Below are positions 1-6,165 of a stretch of 8,632 nt of DNA, one piece after another. The DNA is from an uncultured Rhodobacter sp. (lineage in GTDB: Bacteria > Pseudomonadota > Alphaproteobacteria > Rhodobacterales > Rhodobacteraceae): positions 1 to 8,632 of the forward strand of contig CALGTJ010000167.1 of the NCBI GenBank assembly GCA_937901435.1, read 5' to 3'. The notes beneath the pieces are model-generated. The model was given only the letters and a program-made list of their open reading frames with translations, was not told the origin of the DNA and searched no databases. How positions within the stretch are numbered: position 1 is the first letter of the stretch; the number at the start of each line of letters is the position of its first letter. Position numbers and translations under genes: made by a program.

Positions 1-3
1 ATG

Positions 4-11
4 CCTCCTCC
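4..11 (-). promoter_or_regulatory. Strong Shine-Dalgarno sequence for a gene starting just beyond the left edge
   Basis: On the minus strand these bases read GGAGGAGG, a near-perfect anti-16S match. Only three more bases remain before the window ends, so a start codon would lie just outside. The 60 bases upstream can form hairpins and have lower GC than the surrounding genes. The downstream gene is unknown; pheT or a mobile-element gene are both possible. The match is seen directly; its use as a ribosome binding site is inferred. Confidence 0.45.
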
Positions 12-81
12 AATTTGGTGCTTTCAACATCACCACTATGGCATACTTTGATGCCAGATCCCGGGTGGGGCATCCACACCA

Positions 82-171
82 TCAATAGGCAATGCCGTAT
101 TCGGTCGTCCAGGCTTCATCGGCCAAAGCCGGTGTTGCCAGCATCAGCGCGGCAATCAGGGGTTTCCACAT
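82..171 (-). CDS. Very short exported peptide, probably a truncated gene
   Basis: A 29-codon frame starting MWKPLIAALMLATPALA, a convincing signal peptide, with AAGGAT as a ribosome binding site about eight bases before the ATG. It lies 22 bases behind the stop of the 137-residue exported protein gene and was probably cotranscribed with it. After predicted cleavage near residue 17 or 18 only about a dozen residues remain (DEAWTTEYGIAY) before TGA, too few for a folded secreted protein. Either it is a genuinely tiny exported peptide or the gene has been interrupted by a nonsense mutation, frameshift or insertion near base 84, where base composition also changes. In-frame sequence beyond the TGA stays open to the window edge but does not resemble a continuation that I recognise. 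I do not recognise the family. Confidence 0.4.
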   Translation of the reverse strand: MWKPLIAALMLATPALADEAWTTEYGIAY

Positions 172-193
172 GATCAGGATCCTTTTCTAAAAA

Positions 194-607
194 TCAGTCA
201 AGACAGATATATTCAGCCGTAATCGCACCGCCCAGAGCCGGGTTGTAGTGCGACATTCCCATGAACAGGCGGTCGCCCTCTCGGTTCATGTCGATGGCAA
301 ACCGCTGTTCGGCATAGGCCCCGGCCATGTCGTTCCATTCGCCGCCACCAGCGGCCACGCCTTCGTTCCGATTGACCCAGTACAGCTCTGCCTCCCAGCC
401 ATTGTTCGCAATCACCCCGTAAAACTGCAATTCGGGGTTATCCGCGATCATCAGGGTGCAGGACGGACAGGCCCCCGCATTCGAAGAAACCTGTTGGTAA
501 TTGCCACAAAAACCGTTCCAATCCGCAAAGGCCGCGCCGCCTGACAGAGACACCCCAGTGGCGAGCACAGCAAAAAGTCGAGACGAAAAAAGACGGGACG
601 GTGACAT
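194..607 (-). CDS. Exported four-cysteine protein of unknown function
   Basis: A 137-residue protein whose first 28 or so residues form a signal peptide (hydrophobic core LFAVLATGVSLSGG, cleavage likely after AFA before DWNGFC), so it should act in the periplasm or outside the cell. The mature part has four cysteines (34, 47, 50, 135), the middle two in a CPSC motif, enough for two disulfides. It is rich in tryptophan, tyrosine, asparagine and glycine, with segments such as VIANNGWEAELYW, suggesting a small beta-rich domain. The ATG is well supported: AGAAAGGG lies six bases upstream, and a candidate promoter sits at 637-665. It lies downstream of the cupin gene on the same strand but is separated from it by 147 bases. 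I do not recognise the family; the CPSC pair could be structural or redox-active. Confidence 0.8.
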   Translation of the reverse strand: MSPSRLFSSRLFAVLATGVSLSGGAAFADWNGFCGNYQQVSSNAGACPSCTLMIADNPELQFYGVIANNGWEAELYWVNRNEGVAAGGGEWNDMAGAYAEQRFAIDMNREGDRLFMGMSHYNPALGGAITAEYICLD

Positions 608-636
608 GAAATACCCTTTCTGAAATACACATTCAA

Positions 637-665
637 AGGGTCTGGGCAGATGCCGCCCCTGTCAA
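637..665 (-). promoter_or_regulatory. Candidate sigma70-type promoter of the exported four-cysteine protein gene
   Basis: Reading the minus strand, TTGACA (665-660) is a perfect -35 hexamer, followed by a 17-base spacer and GACCCT (642-637), a weak -10 element. The distance to the ATG at 607 leaves a leader of roughly 20 to 25 bases, enough for the ribosome binding site. The -35 match and spacing are seen directly; promoter activity is inferred. Confidence 0.45.
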
Positions 666-754
666 GAAAAATACATCCCCAACGACCGCAAACCACGGAC
701 ATTGCAAGGTTAACGGATTGGTCACATCGCCCAATCAACGCTGGGTGGCGTGGG

Positions 755-1162
755 TTACTGCGCGTCCATAACAGTATTTGCAGCACCCTCGGCCCCGGCA
801 AACATCGCGATCAGACGCACCGGGACCGCCCCGGTGTTCCGGCCATTATGCCGCGTCTTGAACGCCTCAATCAGACTGTCCCCGGCGCGGTACAGTCTGG
901 TCCCGTGTGCGCCGTAGTCCACCGTCAATTCGCCCTCTAGAATATAGGCGAACAACGGCACCTCATGGTGATGCCACCCGGTTTCCTTGCCCGGCAACAT
1001 CGTCACAACCACCGCCGTGATCCGCGCCTCTCCCTCTGGATAGGTAAACGGCTGCGCGATGATGGTCTCTGACGTCGATAGCAACACATCCAGCGGCGGA
1101 TAGCTGTCTTTGGCCTGCGCGACAGATCCCACCAGCACCAATGCGCAGGCAAGGCGGATCAA
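755..1162 (-). CDS. Exported single-domain cupin protein
   Basis: A 135-residue protein with a short signal peptide (about residues 1-17, cleavage after AQA), then a cupin beta-barrel. Cupin motif 1 is seen as [17 protein letters not shown] (62 onward) with candidate metal ligands His64 and His66. Motif 2 is [16 protein letters not shown] with His105 as the third ligand. The glutamate that many cupins carry in motif 1 is absent (Leu/Phe there), as in many small HxHxxP-type cupins. It probably binds a metal ion in the periplasm; the reaction and substrate cannot be told. The start is TTG, and its TTGA overlaps the pheS stop by four bases, so translation is probably coupled to pheS; no strong ribosome binding site is visible. 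Later in-frame starts would destroy the signal peptide. Known function ends at the fold. Confidence 0.8.
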   Translation of the reverse strand: MIRLACALVLVGSVAQAKDSYPPLDVLLSTSETIIAQPFTYPEGEARITAVVVTMLPGKETGWHHHEVPLFAYILEGELTVDYGAHGTRLYRAGDSLIEAFKTRHNGRNTGAVPVRLIAMFAGAEGAANTVMDAQ

Positions 1163-2232
1163 CGGCTGAGACCGCCCTGCAGGTTCGGCATGTCCAAAGC
1201 ACTGAACCCGTAATGACGCAACCAGCGCAGATCGCTGTCAAAGAAGGCACGCAGATCGGGCATCCCGTATTTCAGCATCGCCAGTCGGTCGATCCCCATG
1301 CCAAAGGCAAAGCCCTGCCATTGCTCGGGGTCGATCTTGGCCGCGCTCAACACATTGGGATGAACCATGCCAGACCCCAGCACCTCCATCCAGCCATCGC
1401 CCTGACCGATCTTGAGCTGTCCATTTTCCCATGTGCACTGAATATCGACCTCTGCCGATGGCTCTGTGAAGGGAAAGTGACTGGCGCGAAACCGCGTCTT
1501 GATGCCGTCAATCTCAAAGAAGGCGGCAAAGAATTCCTCTAACACCCACTTGAGGTTCGCCATCGACAGATCCTTGTCGATCGCAAGACCCTCCAGCTGA
1601 TGGAACATTGGTGTATGGGTCTGGTCATAATCCGCGCGATACACGCGACCGGGGCAGATCACCCGGATCGGGGCGCCCTGCGCCTCCATGCTGCGGATCT
1701 GAACGGGCGATGTATGCGTCCGCAACACATGGGGCGGGCGGTCGTCGCCCTCTGCCCGGTTCATATAGAACGTGTCCATCTCGGTGCGCGTGGGATGCTC
1801 TGCCGGGATGTTCAGCGCGTCGAAATTGTACCAATCACTTTCAATCTGCGGACCTTCCGCCACGGCAAAGCCCATGTCGGCAAAGATCGCCGTGACCTCA
1901 TCGGTGACCTGTGACACCGGATGTACCGTGCCCGCAGGCCGTGTGCGCCCCGGCAAAGTCACGTCCAGCCATTCAGTGCGCAGCCGTTCGTCCAGAGCCG
2001 CATCGGCCAGCGCTGATTTCTTGGCGAACAAGGCAGAGTTGATCTCGTCCTTCAGCGCGTTCAGCGCAGGCCCCGCAACCTGACGCTCGTCCGGGGTCAT
2101 CTTGCCCAGCTCGCGCATCTTCAGGCTGACTTCGCCCTTTTTGCCCACGGCGGCCAGACGCAAGTCCTCTAACGCAGACTCGTCGGCGGCACCCGCAATT
2201 GCGCCCAGATATTTCTGTCTCAGATCATCCAT
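1159..2232 (-). CDS. pheS: Phenylalanine–tRNA ligase alpha subunit
   Basis: Catalytic alpha subunit of the cytoplasmic (alpha-beta)2 phenylalanyl-tRNA synthetase, which charges tRNA-Phe with phenylalanine using ATP. The 357-residue frame has the N-terminal coiled-coil arm (about 1-90) and a class II catalytic core: [18 protein letters not shown] (126-143), [13 protein letters not shown] (170-182), [20 protein letters not shown] (195-214) and motif 3 around [11 protein letters not shown] (310-320). A tail of about 18 residues follows HYGFSAL. I chose the ATG at 2232 because homologues begin at [10 protein letters not shown] and AAGGG lies eight bases upstream; an in-frame ATG at 2250 would add six residues. 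It lies downstream of rplT across a terminator and a hairpin-rich leader. pheT, encoding the beta subunit, does not follow directly: an exported cupin gene overlaps the stop codon. Confidence 0.97.
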   Translation of the reverse strand: MDDLRQKYLGAIAGAADESALEDLRLAAVGKKGEVSLKMRELGKMTPDERQVAGPALNALKDEINSALFAKKSALADAALDERLRTEWLDVTLPGRTRPAGTVHPVSQVTDEVTAIFADMGFAVAEGPQIESDWYNFDALNIPAEHPTRTEMDTFYMNRAEGDDRPPHVLRTHTSPVQIRSMEAQGAPIRVICPGRVYRADYDQTHTPMFHQLEGLAIDKDLSMANLKWVLEEFFAAFFEIDGIKTRFRASHFPFTEPSAEVDIQCTWENGQLKIGQGDGWMEVLGSGMVHPNVLSAAKIDPEQWQGFAFGMGIDRLAMLKYGMPDLRAFFDSDLRWLRHYGFSALDMPNLQGGLSR

Positions 2233-2284
2233 GACCGAAGCCCTTCGCATATGTCGCCTGTCTGCTACCGATCAGGCGAACCGA

Positions 2285-2361
2285 TTGCAACCCAAGTGCA
2301 ACGCCAATCCCGCTTGGGGCCTTGTGCCCCAAGCTGATAAAGCCTGCACCGCAAGGTGCAG
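2285..2361 (-). other. Leader region with three hairpins before pheS
   Basis: Between the rplT terminator and pheS the minus strand can fold three consecutive hairpins. The first is CTGCACC/GGTGCAG with a four-base loop (2361-2344). The second is a perfect nine-base stem GCTTGGGGC/GCCCCAAGC with a five-base loop (2334-2312). The third is TTGCA/TGCAA (2301-2285). The CTTGGG in the loop of the third (2296-2291) is complementary to CCCAAG in the 3' arm of the second (2318-2313), so alternative pairing is possible. No uridine run follows the second hairpin, and no phenylalanine-rich leader peptide is seen. The pairing is read from sequence; a role in controlling pheS is inference. Confidence 0.4.
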
Positions 2362-2383
2362 CCCTTTTAACACTGGCCCATAG

Positions 2384-2415
2384 AAAAAGCCGCGACCCGT
2401 CAGGCTCGCGGCTTT
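2384..2415 (-). terminator. Intrinsic terminator after rpmI-rplT
   Basis: On the minus strand a perfect ten-base stem AAAGCCGCGA/TCGCGGCTTT (2415-2406 with 2395-2386) with a ten-base loop runs straight into a T run. It lies about 25 bases behind the rplT stop and should end most transcripts from the L35-L20 promoter. This implies that pheS has its own promoter or depends on readthrough. Confidence 0.9.
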
Positions 2416-2440
2416 GATAGATTTCGCTAAGCAACCTGAC

Positions 2441-2803
2441 TTAGGCCAGAGCCGCCTGTGCCTTGGCAACAATCGCGCCAAATGCGTCGGGCTCATGCAC
2501 GGCCAGATCGGCCAGAACCTTGCGATCAACTTCGATGCCTGCCAGCGACAGACCGTTGATAAAGCGCGAATATGTCAGCGCCTCGTCATGGCTGCGCACA
2601 GCCGCGTTGATCCGCTGGATCCACAGCGCGCGAAAGTTGCGCTTGCGATTCTTGCGGTCACGGGTGGCGTATTGGTTGGCCTTGTCGACCGCCTGAGTGG
2701 CTGTGCGAAAGTTCGTAGAGCGACGACCATAGTAGCCTTTTGCGGCTTTGATGATCTTCTTGTGGCGGGCGTGAGTGACCGTGCCCCCTTTGGTGCGTGA
2801 CAT
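2441..2803 (-). CDS. rplT: 50S ribosomal protein L20
   Basis: Large-subunit protein that binds 23S rRNA early in assembly. The 120 residues match the family in length (about 118) and content: basic N-terminal extension ([20 protein letters not shown], 7-26), the signature [18 protein letters not shown] (51-68), and the globular helical C-terminal half ending in [13 protein letters not shown] lies seven bases before the ATG. The gene is 13 bases behind rpmI, so the two form one unit, and it ends at a strong terminator. In enterobacteria L20 represses translation of its own operon by binding the leader; whether that holds here cannot be seen, and infC is not adjacent as it is in E. coli. Confidence 0.98.
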   Translation of the reverse strand: MSRTKGGTVTHARHKKIIKAAKGYYGRRSTNFRTATQAVDKANQYATRDRKNRKRNFRALWIQRINAAVRSHDEALTYSRFINGLSLAGIEVDRKVLADLAVHEPDAFGAIVAKAQAALA

Positions 2804-2816
2804 CTAATGGCCCTTC

Positions 2817-3017
2817 TTATCGTGCGTACGGCATGTAACCCTTGACGATCTTCGCGTCAGGGGCAGACAAAGCTGTTGTTCCGCGAGCATTGCGGATGAA
2901 TTTGCGGGTACGCTTGATCATGCCGTGGCGTTTGCCAGCCTGACCAGCAACGACAAGGCCAGAGGCCGTCATCTTAAAGCGCTTCTTGGCGCCTGATTTC
3001 GTCTTCATCTTGGGCAT
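2817..3017 (-). CDS. rpmI: 50S ribosomal protein L35
   Basis: Small basic large-subunit ribosomal protein of 66 residues, the usual family length. The family start [15 protein letters not shown] and the basic core [18 protein letters not shown] are visible. A strong ribosome binding site, AAGGAG, lies six bases before the ATG. It is the first gene of the rpmI-rplT unit and has a well-matched promoter about 75 bases upstream (3093-3121), which separates its expression from that of pyk and the small membrane protein gene upstream. Confidence 0.98.
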   Translation of the reverse strand: MPKMKTKSGAKKRFKMTASGLVVAGQAGKRHGMIKRTRKFIRNARGTTALSAPDAKIVKGYMPYAR

Positions 3018-3092
3018 TTCCGTCTCCTTGGATAGGCGGTAACAGCGCGACTCGGCATGCCACTTGGGCCGGACGCACCAGAAAGAATAGGG

Positions 3093-3121
3093 CTTGTAGG
3101 ACGGACCGCGCAGCCTGACAA
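3093..3121 (-). promoter_or_regulatory. Sigma70-type promoter for rpmI-rplT
   Basis: The minus strand reads TTGTCA (3121-3116; five of six bases match the -35 consensus), a 17-base spacer, then TACAAG (3098-3093; four of six match the -10 consensus). Transcription would start near 3086, leaving a leader of roughly 70 bases before the L35 start codon. That is long enough for control by a ribosomal protein, although I could not identify a specific L20 site. Activity is inferred from consensus and position. Confidence 0.6.
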
Positions 3122-3137
3122 GCCTTAACTTGCCCCC

Positions 3138-3365
3138 TTACCGCAGGAAATAGGCCGCTATATGCACAAAAGCCTCTGGCACCTCACGCAGGGTATATCC
3201 CCCCGGCTTTTGGCTAAGGGCCAAAAGGACAAGCGAACCACCCACCATAATCGCCACAGCCGCCACACGCGGAGAGCGGCGCTCTGCCAAAGCCCCAAGA
3301 ATAGAGGGGATGGCAAAGCAGACAATCACGATGCCGGACACCAGATAGATATCCTGTGTCAACAT
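3138..3365 (-). CDS. Small two-helix membrane protein of unknown function
   Basis: A 75-residue protein with two predicted transmembrane helices (about 6-26, IYLVSGIVIVCFAIPSILGA, and 34-51, VAAVAIMVGGSLVLLALS). A basic turn (ERRSPR) joins them, and a C-terminal segment (EVPEAFVHIAAYFLR) could be amphipathic. The turn charge suggests a hairpin with both ends in the periplasm, a positive-inside prediction. Translation is well supported: AAGGAGG overlaps the pyk stop codon and sits seven bases before the ATG. Only 12 bases separate the two genes, so it is very likely cotranscribed and partly coupled with pyk. I recognise no known family; I recall similar short proteins beside pyk in related bacteria, but could not check this. 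Confidence 0.8.
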   Translation of the reverse strand: MLTQDIYLVSGIVIVCFAIPSILGALAERRSPRVAAVAIMVGGSLVLLALSQKPGGYTLREVPEAFVHIAAYFLR

Positions 3366-3377
3366 CGCCCAACCTCC

Positions 3378-4823
3378 TTATTCAGGCTCAGCGCTGTAAA
3401 TCAGCTTTACGTCGCAGGGGGCGACACGCAGGATATTGGTCGTGCCGGCCTGATTGAACGGCACACCGGCGGTCACAACGATCTGATCGGTTTTTTCCGC
3501 CATGCCACAGGCCAGCGCCTCGCGCACCGCACAGATCACCGCCTGTTTGAAACGTCCGACCTCTTCGGTGACCACACAATGCGTCCCCCATGTCAGCGCC
3601 AAACGCCGCGCCGTGCCCAACTCTGACGTCAACGCAAGGATCGGCACGGCAGGGCGTTCGCGCGCCACGAGCGCCACAGTCGTGCCCGATTGCGAAAAGC
3701 AACTGATCGCCTTGATGTCGGCGGTCTCTGCGATCTCACGCGCCGCCGACACGATGGCATCAGCCACGGTGGTCTTGATCGCCCCGCGCGACGCTTCGAT
3801 CACTTGGCGATAGGTCGGGTCCCGCTCAACCTCGAGGGCGACGTTCTGCATCGTGCTGACGGCCTCGACCGGATACTGACCAGCCGCCGATTCCGCCGAC
3901 AACATGACCGCATCCGCGCCTTCATAGATGGCGGCCGCCACATCAGACACTTCGGCCCGCGTGGGCATCGGTGATTCGATCATCGATTCGAGCATCTGGG
4001 TCGCAACGATCACAGGTTTGGCCGCAGCCCGGCATTTCCGGATCATGCGCTTTTGCAGCGGTGGCACGTTCTGCACCGGCAGTTCGACACCCAGATCACC
4101 ACGGGCGACCATGATGCTGTCAGAGACGGCCAGAATTTCGTCAAACACCTCGACGGCGGCAGGTTTTTCCACCTTGGTCATGACCGCAGCGCGACCCTTG
4201 ATCAGGTCCTGTGCCTCAAGCACATCGGCGGGACGCTGCACAAAGGACAGGGCGATCCAGTCGACCCCGGCCTGACAGGCATATTCCAGATCGAGGCGAT
4301 CCTTTTCAGTCAGCGCCGCCAGCGGCAGCACCACATCCGGCACATTCACACCCTTGCGTTCCGAAATCTCACCGCCCGCGATCACGGTGCAATTGGCGAA
4401 ATCTGCGCCACATTCCCCAACCTTAACACGAATTTTGCCGTCATTGACCAGCAGGGTCGCACCGGGACGCAGGGCATCAAAGATCTCTTTGTGCGGCAGG
4501 CAGACACGGGTGATATCGCCCGGCGTCGGGTCAAGATCAAACCGGAACGCTTGCCCGTCCTGCAATTGATGTGGACCATCTGCAAAGACACCGCAGCGCA
4601 GTTTCGGCCCCTGAAGGTCGGCGAGAATAGAGATCGGACGACCGGTGTCTTTCTCGATCTGGCGGATGATTTTGTGACGCGCGCTAAAATCTTCGTGCGT
4701 TCCATGACTCATGTTCAGGCGGAACACATCTGCCCCGGCCTCGAACAAAGCGTGGATCATTTCATATGTACTGGAGGCAGGGCCCAGCGTGGCGACAATT
4801 TTAACGTTGCGAAGGCGTCTCAT
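3378..4823 (-). CDS. pyk: Pyruvate kinase
   Basis: Cytoplasmic enzyme converting phosphoenolpyruvate and ADP to pyruvate and ATP, the last step of glycolysis. The 481 residues fit the bacterial family. Visible are the N-terminal barrel segment KIVATLGPAS (8-17), FRLNMSHG (34-41), the B domain from about residue 75, and the catalytic signature VMTKVEKP with Lys217 and metal ligands Glu219 and Asp243 in ARGDLGVELP. ATQMLESM (274-281) and the C-terminal effector-domain phosphate loop SQSGTT (377-382) follow. The segment DLQGPKLRCG carries Lys74 where potassium-dependent kinases have glutamate (Glu117 of rabbit muscle enzyme), so this enzyme is probably potassium-independent. The ATG at 4823 begins the family-typical MRRLRNVKIV. 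A hairpin lies directly before it, so the ribosome binding site is weak or masked. It is the first gene of a unit with the small membrane protein and divergent from an amidohydrolase gene. Confidence 0.97.
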   Translation of the reverse strand: MRRLRNVKIVATLGPASSTYEMIHALFEAGADVFRLNMSHGTHEDFSARHKIIRQIEKDTGRPISILADLQGPKLRCGVFADGPHQLQDGQAFRFDLDPTPGDITRVCLPHKEIFDALRPGATLLVNDGKIRVKVGECGADFANCTVIAGGEISERKGVNVPDVVLPLAALTEKDRLDLEYACQAGVDWIALSFVQRPADVLEAQDLIKGRAAVMTKVEKPAAVEVFDEILAVSDSIMVARGDLGVELPVQNVPPLQKRMIRKCRAAAKPVIVATQMLESMIESPMPTRAEVSDVAAAIYEGADAVMLSAESAAGQYPVEAVSTMQNVALEVERDPTYRQVIEASRGAIKTTVADAIVSAAREIAETADIKAISCFSQSGTTVALVARERPAVPILALTSELGTARRLALTWGTHCVVTEEVGRFKQAVICAVREALACGMAEKTDQIVVTAGVPFNQAGTTNILRVAPCDVKLIYSAEPE

Positions 4824-4844
4824 AGATAGACTCGTATCCTATCT
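4824..4844 (-). promoter_or_regulatory. Hairpin abutting the pyk start codon
   Basis: On the minus strand AGATAG (4844-4839) can pair with CTATCT (4829-4824), and the ATG of pyk follows at once. The nine-base loop GATACGAGT holds the nearest purine-rich sequence that could bind the ribosome. Such placement could reduce or regulate initiation. The pairing is visible; the effect is inferred. Confidence 0.35.
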
Positions 4845-4852
4845 TGGGTTTG

Positions 4853-4862
4853 TAACATGTTA
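4853..4862. promoter_or_regulatory. Perfect palindrome, candidate operator, between pyk and the divergent gene
   Basis: TAACATGTTA is a perfect ten-base palindrome in the intergenic region of the divergent pair. It would fall just downstream of the transcription start implied by the candidate pyk promoter, a usual position for a repressor site. No second copy was noticed and no regulator can be named. Confidence 0.3.
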
Positions 4863-4875
4863 GTGGGCCGCGTGT

Positions 4876-4904
4876 TCTATGACGGATAACGACCCAAGTG
4901 ACAA
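4876..4904 (-). promoter_or_regulatory. Candidate sigma70-type promoter for pyk
   Basis: The minus strand reads TTGTCA (4904-4899; five of six match), a 17-base spacer and CATAGA (4881-4876; three of six match). The start of transcription would lie near 4869, giving a pyk leader of about 45 bases that includes the palindrome and the start-site hairpin. The same -35 sequence, TTGTCA, is used in the candidate rpmI promoter. Inferred from consensus only. Confidence 0.4.
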
Positions 4905-4961
4905 CTGGTGCATTTGGCCCAGCCGGATTATGCAGGGATGAACGGGAAAGACGACAATAAG

Positions 4962-5708
4962 ATGAACGACCACGCATTCGAAATACATGGTGCCACGCGC
5001 AGGGGCGACTGGGTGGTGACCTGTGATCACGCCAGTAACACGGTTCCGCCTATGATTTCAGGGGGCTGCCTCGGCCTGCCTGCCAGCGAAATGGCCCGCC
5101 ATATCGCCTATGACATCGGGGCCGCCGGGCTGTCGCGCCATCTGGCCGACCGGCTGGACGCCCCCGCTGTGCTGTCGCGCTTTTCCCGGCTGGTGATCGA
5201 TCCCAACCGCGGAGAGGACGACCCGACCCTGCTGATGCAGATTTATGACGGCACGATCATTCCCGCCAACCGGGGCGTCGATGCGGCAGAGCGCGCGCGG
5301 CGGCTGGATCTGTTCTACCGCCCCTATCACGGCGCGGTCGCCTCTGTCGTCACGCCACGCCCGGTGCAAGCGCCTCTGGTTGCGGTGCATAGTTTCACGC
5401 CACAGCTAAGGGGGCGCGCGCCGCGTCCGTGGCACGTCGGCATCCTCTATTCGCCGCGTGACACGCGCTTTGCCCTGCCCCTGATTGAACGTTTGCGGCG
5501 CGAAACGGACCTGTGCATCGGGGATAACGAACCCTATGTGGGCGAGTTGGCCGGTGACAGCGTGGAACGACACGCGCTGGATCATGGCCGCCCCAATGTG
5601 CTGATCGAACTACGCCACGACCTGATCGAAACCGAACAGGACCAGCACAATTGGGCCGCCCGCCTTGCGCCGATCTTTGAAGAAACCCGTGCCGGGCTCC
5701 ATCTATAA
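4962..5708 (+). CDS. N-formylglutamate amidohydrolase family protein
   Basis: Member of the N-formylglutamate amidohydrolase (HutG-type, FGase) family, metal-dependent hydrolases best known for cleaving N-formyl-L-glutamate to formate and glutamate at the end of one histidine degradation route. Typical motifs from the ATG at 4962 are CDHASN (21-26), DIGAAGLS (51-58), RLVIDPNRGEDDPTLL (76-91), YRPYHGAV (119-126), VAVHSFTP (140-147), DNEPY (188-192) and VLIELRHDLI (213-222). His23, His143 and the acidic residues near them are likely in the metal site. The start is uncertain: an ATG at 4938 and a GTG at 4908 are in frame, none with a clear ribosome binding site. I prefer 4962 because the family-like sequence begins there, giving 248 residues. 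No hut genes are nearby, so the true substrate may be another N-acyl amino acid. It is followed 21 bases later by a DUF1244 gene, likely in one operon. Confidence 0.88.
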   Translation: MNDHAFEIHGATRRGDWVVTCDHASNTVPPMISGGCLGLPASEMARHIAYDIGAAGLSRHLADRLDAPAVLSRFSRLVIDPNRGEDDPTLLMQIYDGTIIPANRGVDAAERARRLDLFYRPYHGAVASVVTPRPVQAPLVAVHSFTPQLRGRAPRPWHVGILYSPRDTRFALPLIERLRRETDLCIGDNEPYVGELAGDSVERHALDHGRPNVLIELRHDLIETEQDQHNWAARLAPIFEETRAGLHL

Positions 5709-5729
5709 TAGCATAAACCGGAGAGCATC

Positions 5730-6071
5730 ATGACCGACCAGATCGACCCCCAAACCCAGATCGAACTAGAGGCCGCTGCCTTTCGGCGGTTGCAAAAGCA
5801 TCTGATGCAGGATCGCACCGATGTGCAGAACATCGATATGATGAACCTGACCGGATTTTGCCGCAACTGTCTGGGGCGCTGGTATCAAGAGGCTGCGAAC
5901 GGGCGCGGTATCGAGATGGGCAAAGACGAGGGACGCGAGGCGTTTTACGGGATGACCATGGCAGAGTGGAAGGCCAATTATCAGACCGACGCCGGGGCCG
6001 ACAAACAGGCCGCTTTCAAGGTGGCTTTTGCGGAAAACGTCGGGTCTGAATCCAGGTCTGACAAAACCTGA
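5730..6071 (+). CDS. DUF1244 family protein
   Basis: A 113-residue cytoplasmic protein of the DUF1244 family, widespread in alphaproteobacteria and of unknown function. The family hallmark is the run NLTGFCRNCLGRWYQEAANG (about 39-58), with a CxxC pair (Cys44, Cys47) that could bind a metal or act in redox chemistry, followed by FYGMTMAEWKANYQTDA (72-88). The last dozen residues look variable. CGGAGAG lies four bases before the ATG. The gene is 21 bases behind the amidohydrolase gene and is followed by a hairpin that may end the transcript. The mostly helical, charged sequence has no signal peptide or membrane segment. The family assignment is secure; the function is not known. Confidence 0.92.
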   Translation: MTDQIDPQTQIELEAAAFRRLQKHLMQDRTDVQNIDMMNLTGFCRNCLGRWYQEAANGRGIEMGKDEGREAFYGMTMAEWKANYQTDAGADKQAAFKVAFAENVGSESRSDKT

Positions 6072-6084
6072 TCGGCCAATTCCC

Positions 6085-6113
6085 GCGCAAATCGCATTGT
6101 GATTTGCGCCTTT
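6085..6113 (+). terminator. Terminator-like hairpin after the DUF1244 gene
   Basis: A perfect nine-base stem GCGCAAATC/GATTTGCGC (6085-6093 with 6101-6109) with a seven-base loop lies 13 bases behind the stop codon. It is followed by CTTT, only a short T run, so termination may be partial. The small exported gene downstream could receive readthrough transcripts. Confidence 0.5.
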
Positions 6114-6165
6114 GCCCTGCCTCAAGCTACCCTTGCCTCATCTCCTTAGCCAAGTAAGTGACCCC

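Noticed and set aside
1141..1542. Plus-strand open frame opposite pheS
   Set aside because: It is a shadow of pheS with no ribosome binding site and no domain; other plus-strand frames across pheS look the same.
2344..2367. Plus-strand hairpin with a GCAA loop followed by CCCTTTT, resembling a terminator
   Set aside because: No plus-strand gene precedes it. The stem is better read as part of the minus-strand pheS leader.
2368..2382. Possible leader peptide on the minus strand (MGQC, then stop) before pheS
   Set aside because: It has no ribosome binding site, is only four codons long and contains no phenylalanine, so an E. coli-style pheST attenuator is not supported.
4053..4829. Long open frame of 258 codons on the plus strand opposite pyk
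   Set aside because: It is antisense to a full-length, motif-complete pyruvate kinase, and its translation is low-complexity with no recognisable domain. It arises from GC-rich codon bias.
6112..6165. Upstream TTG start for the small exported protein
   Set aside because: It starts within the tail of the terminator-like hairpin and would hide the signal peptide. The ATG at 6166 gives a normal exported start.
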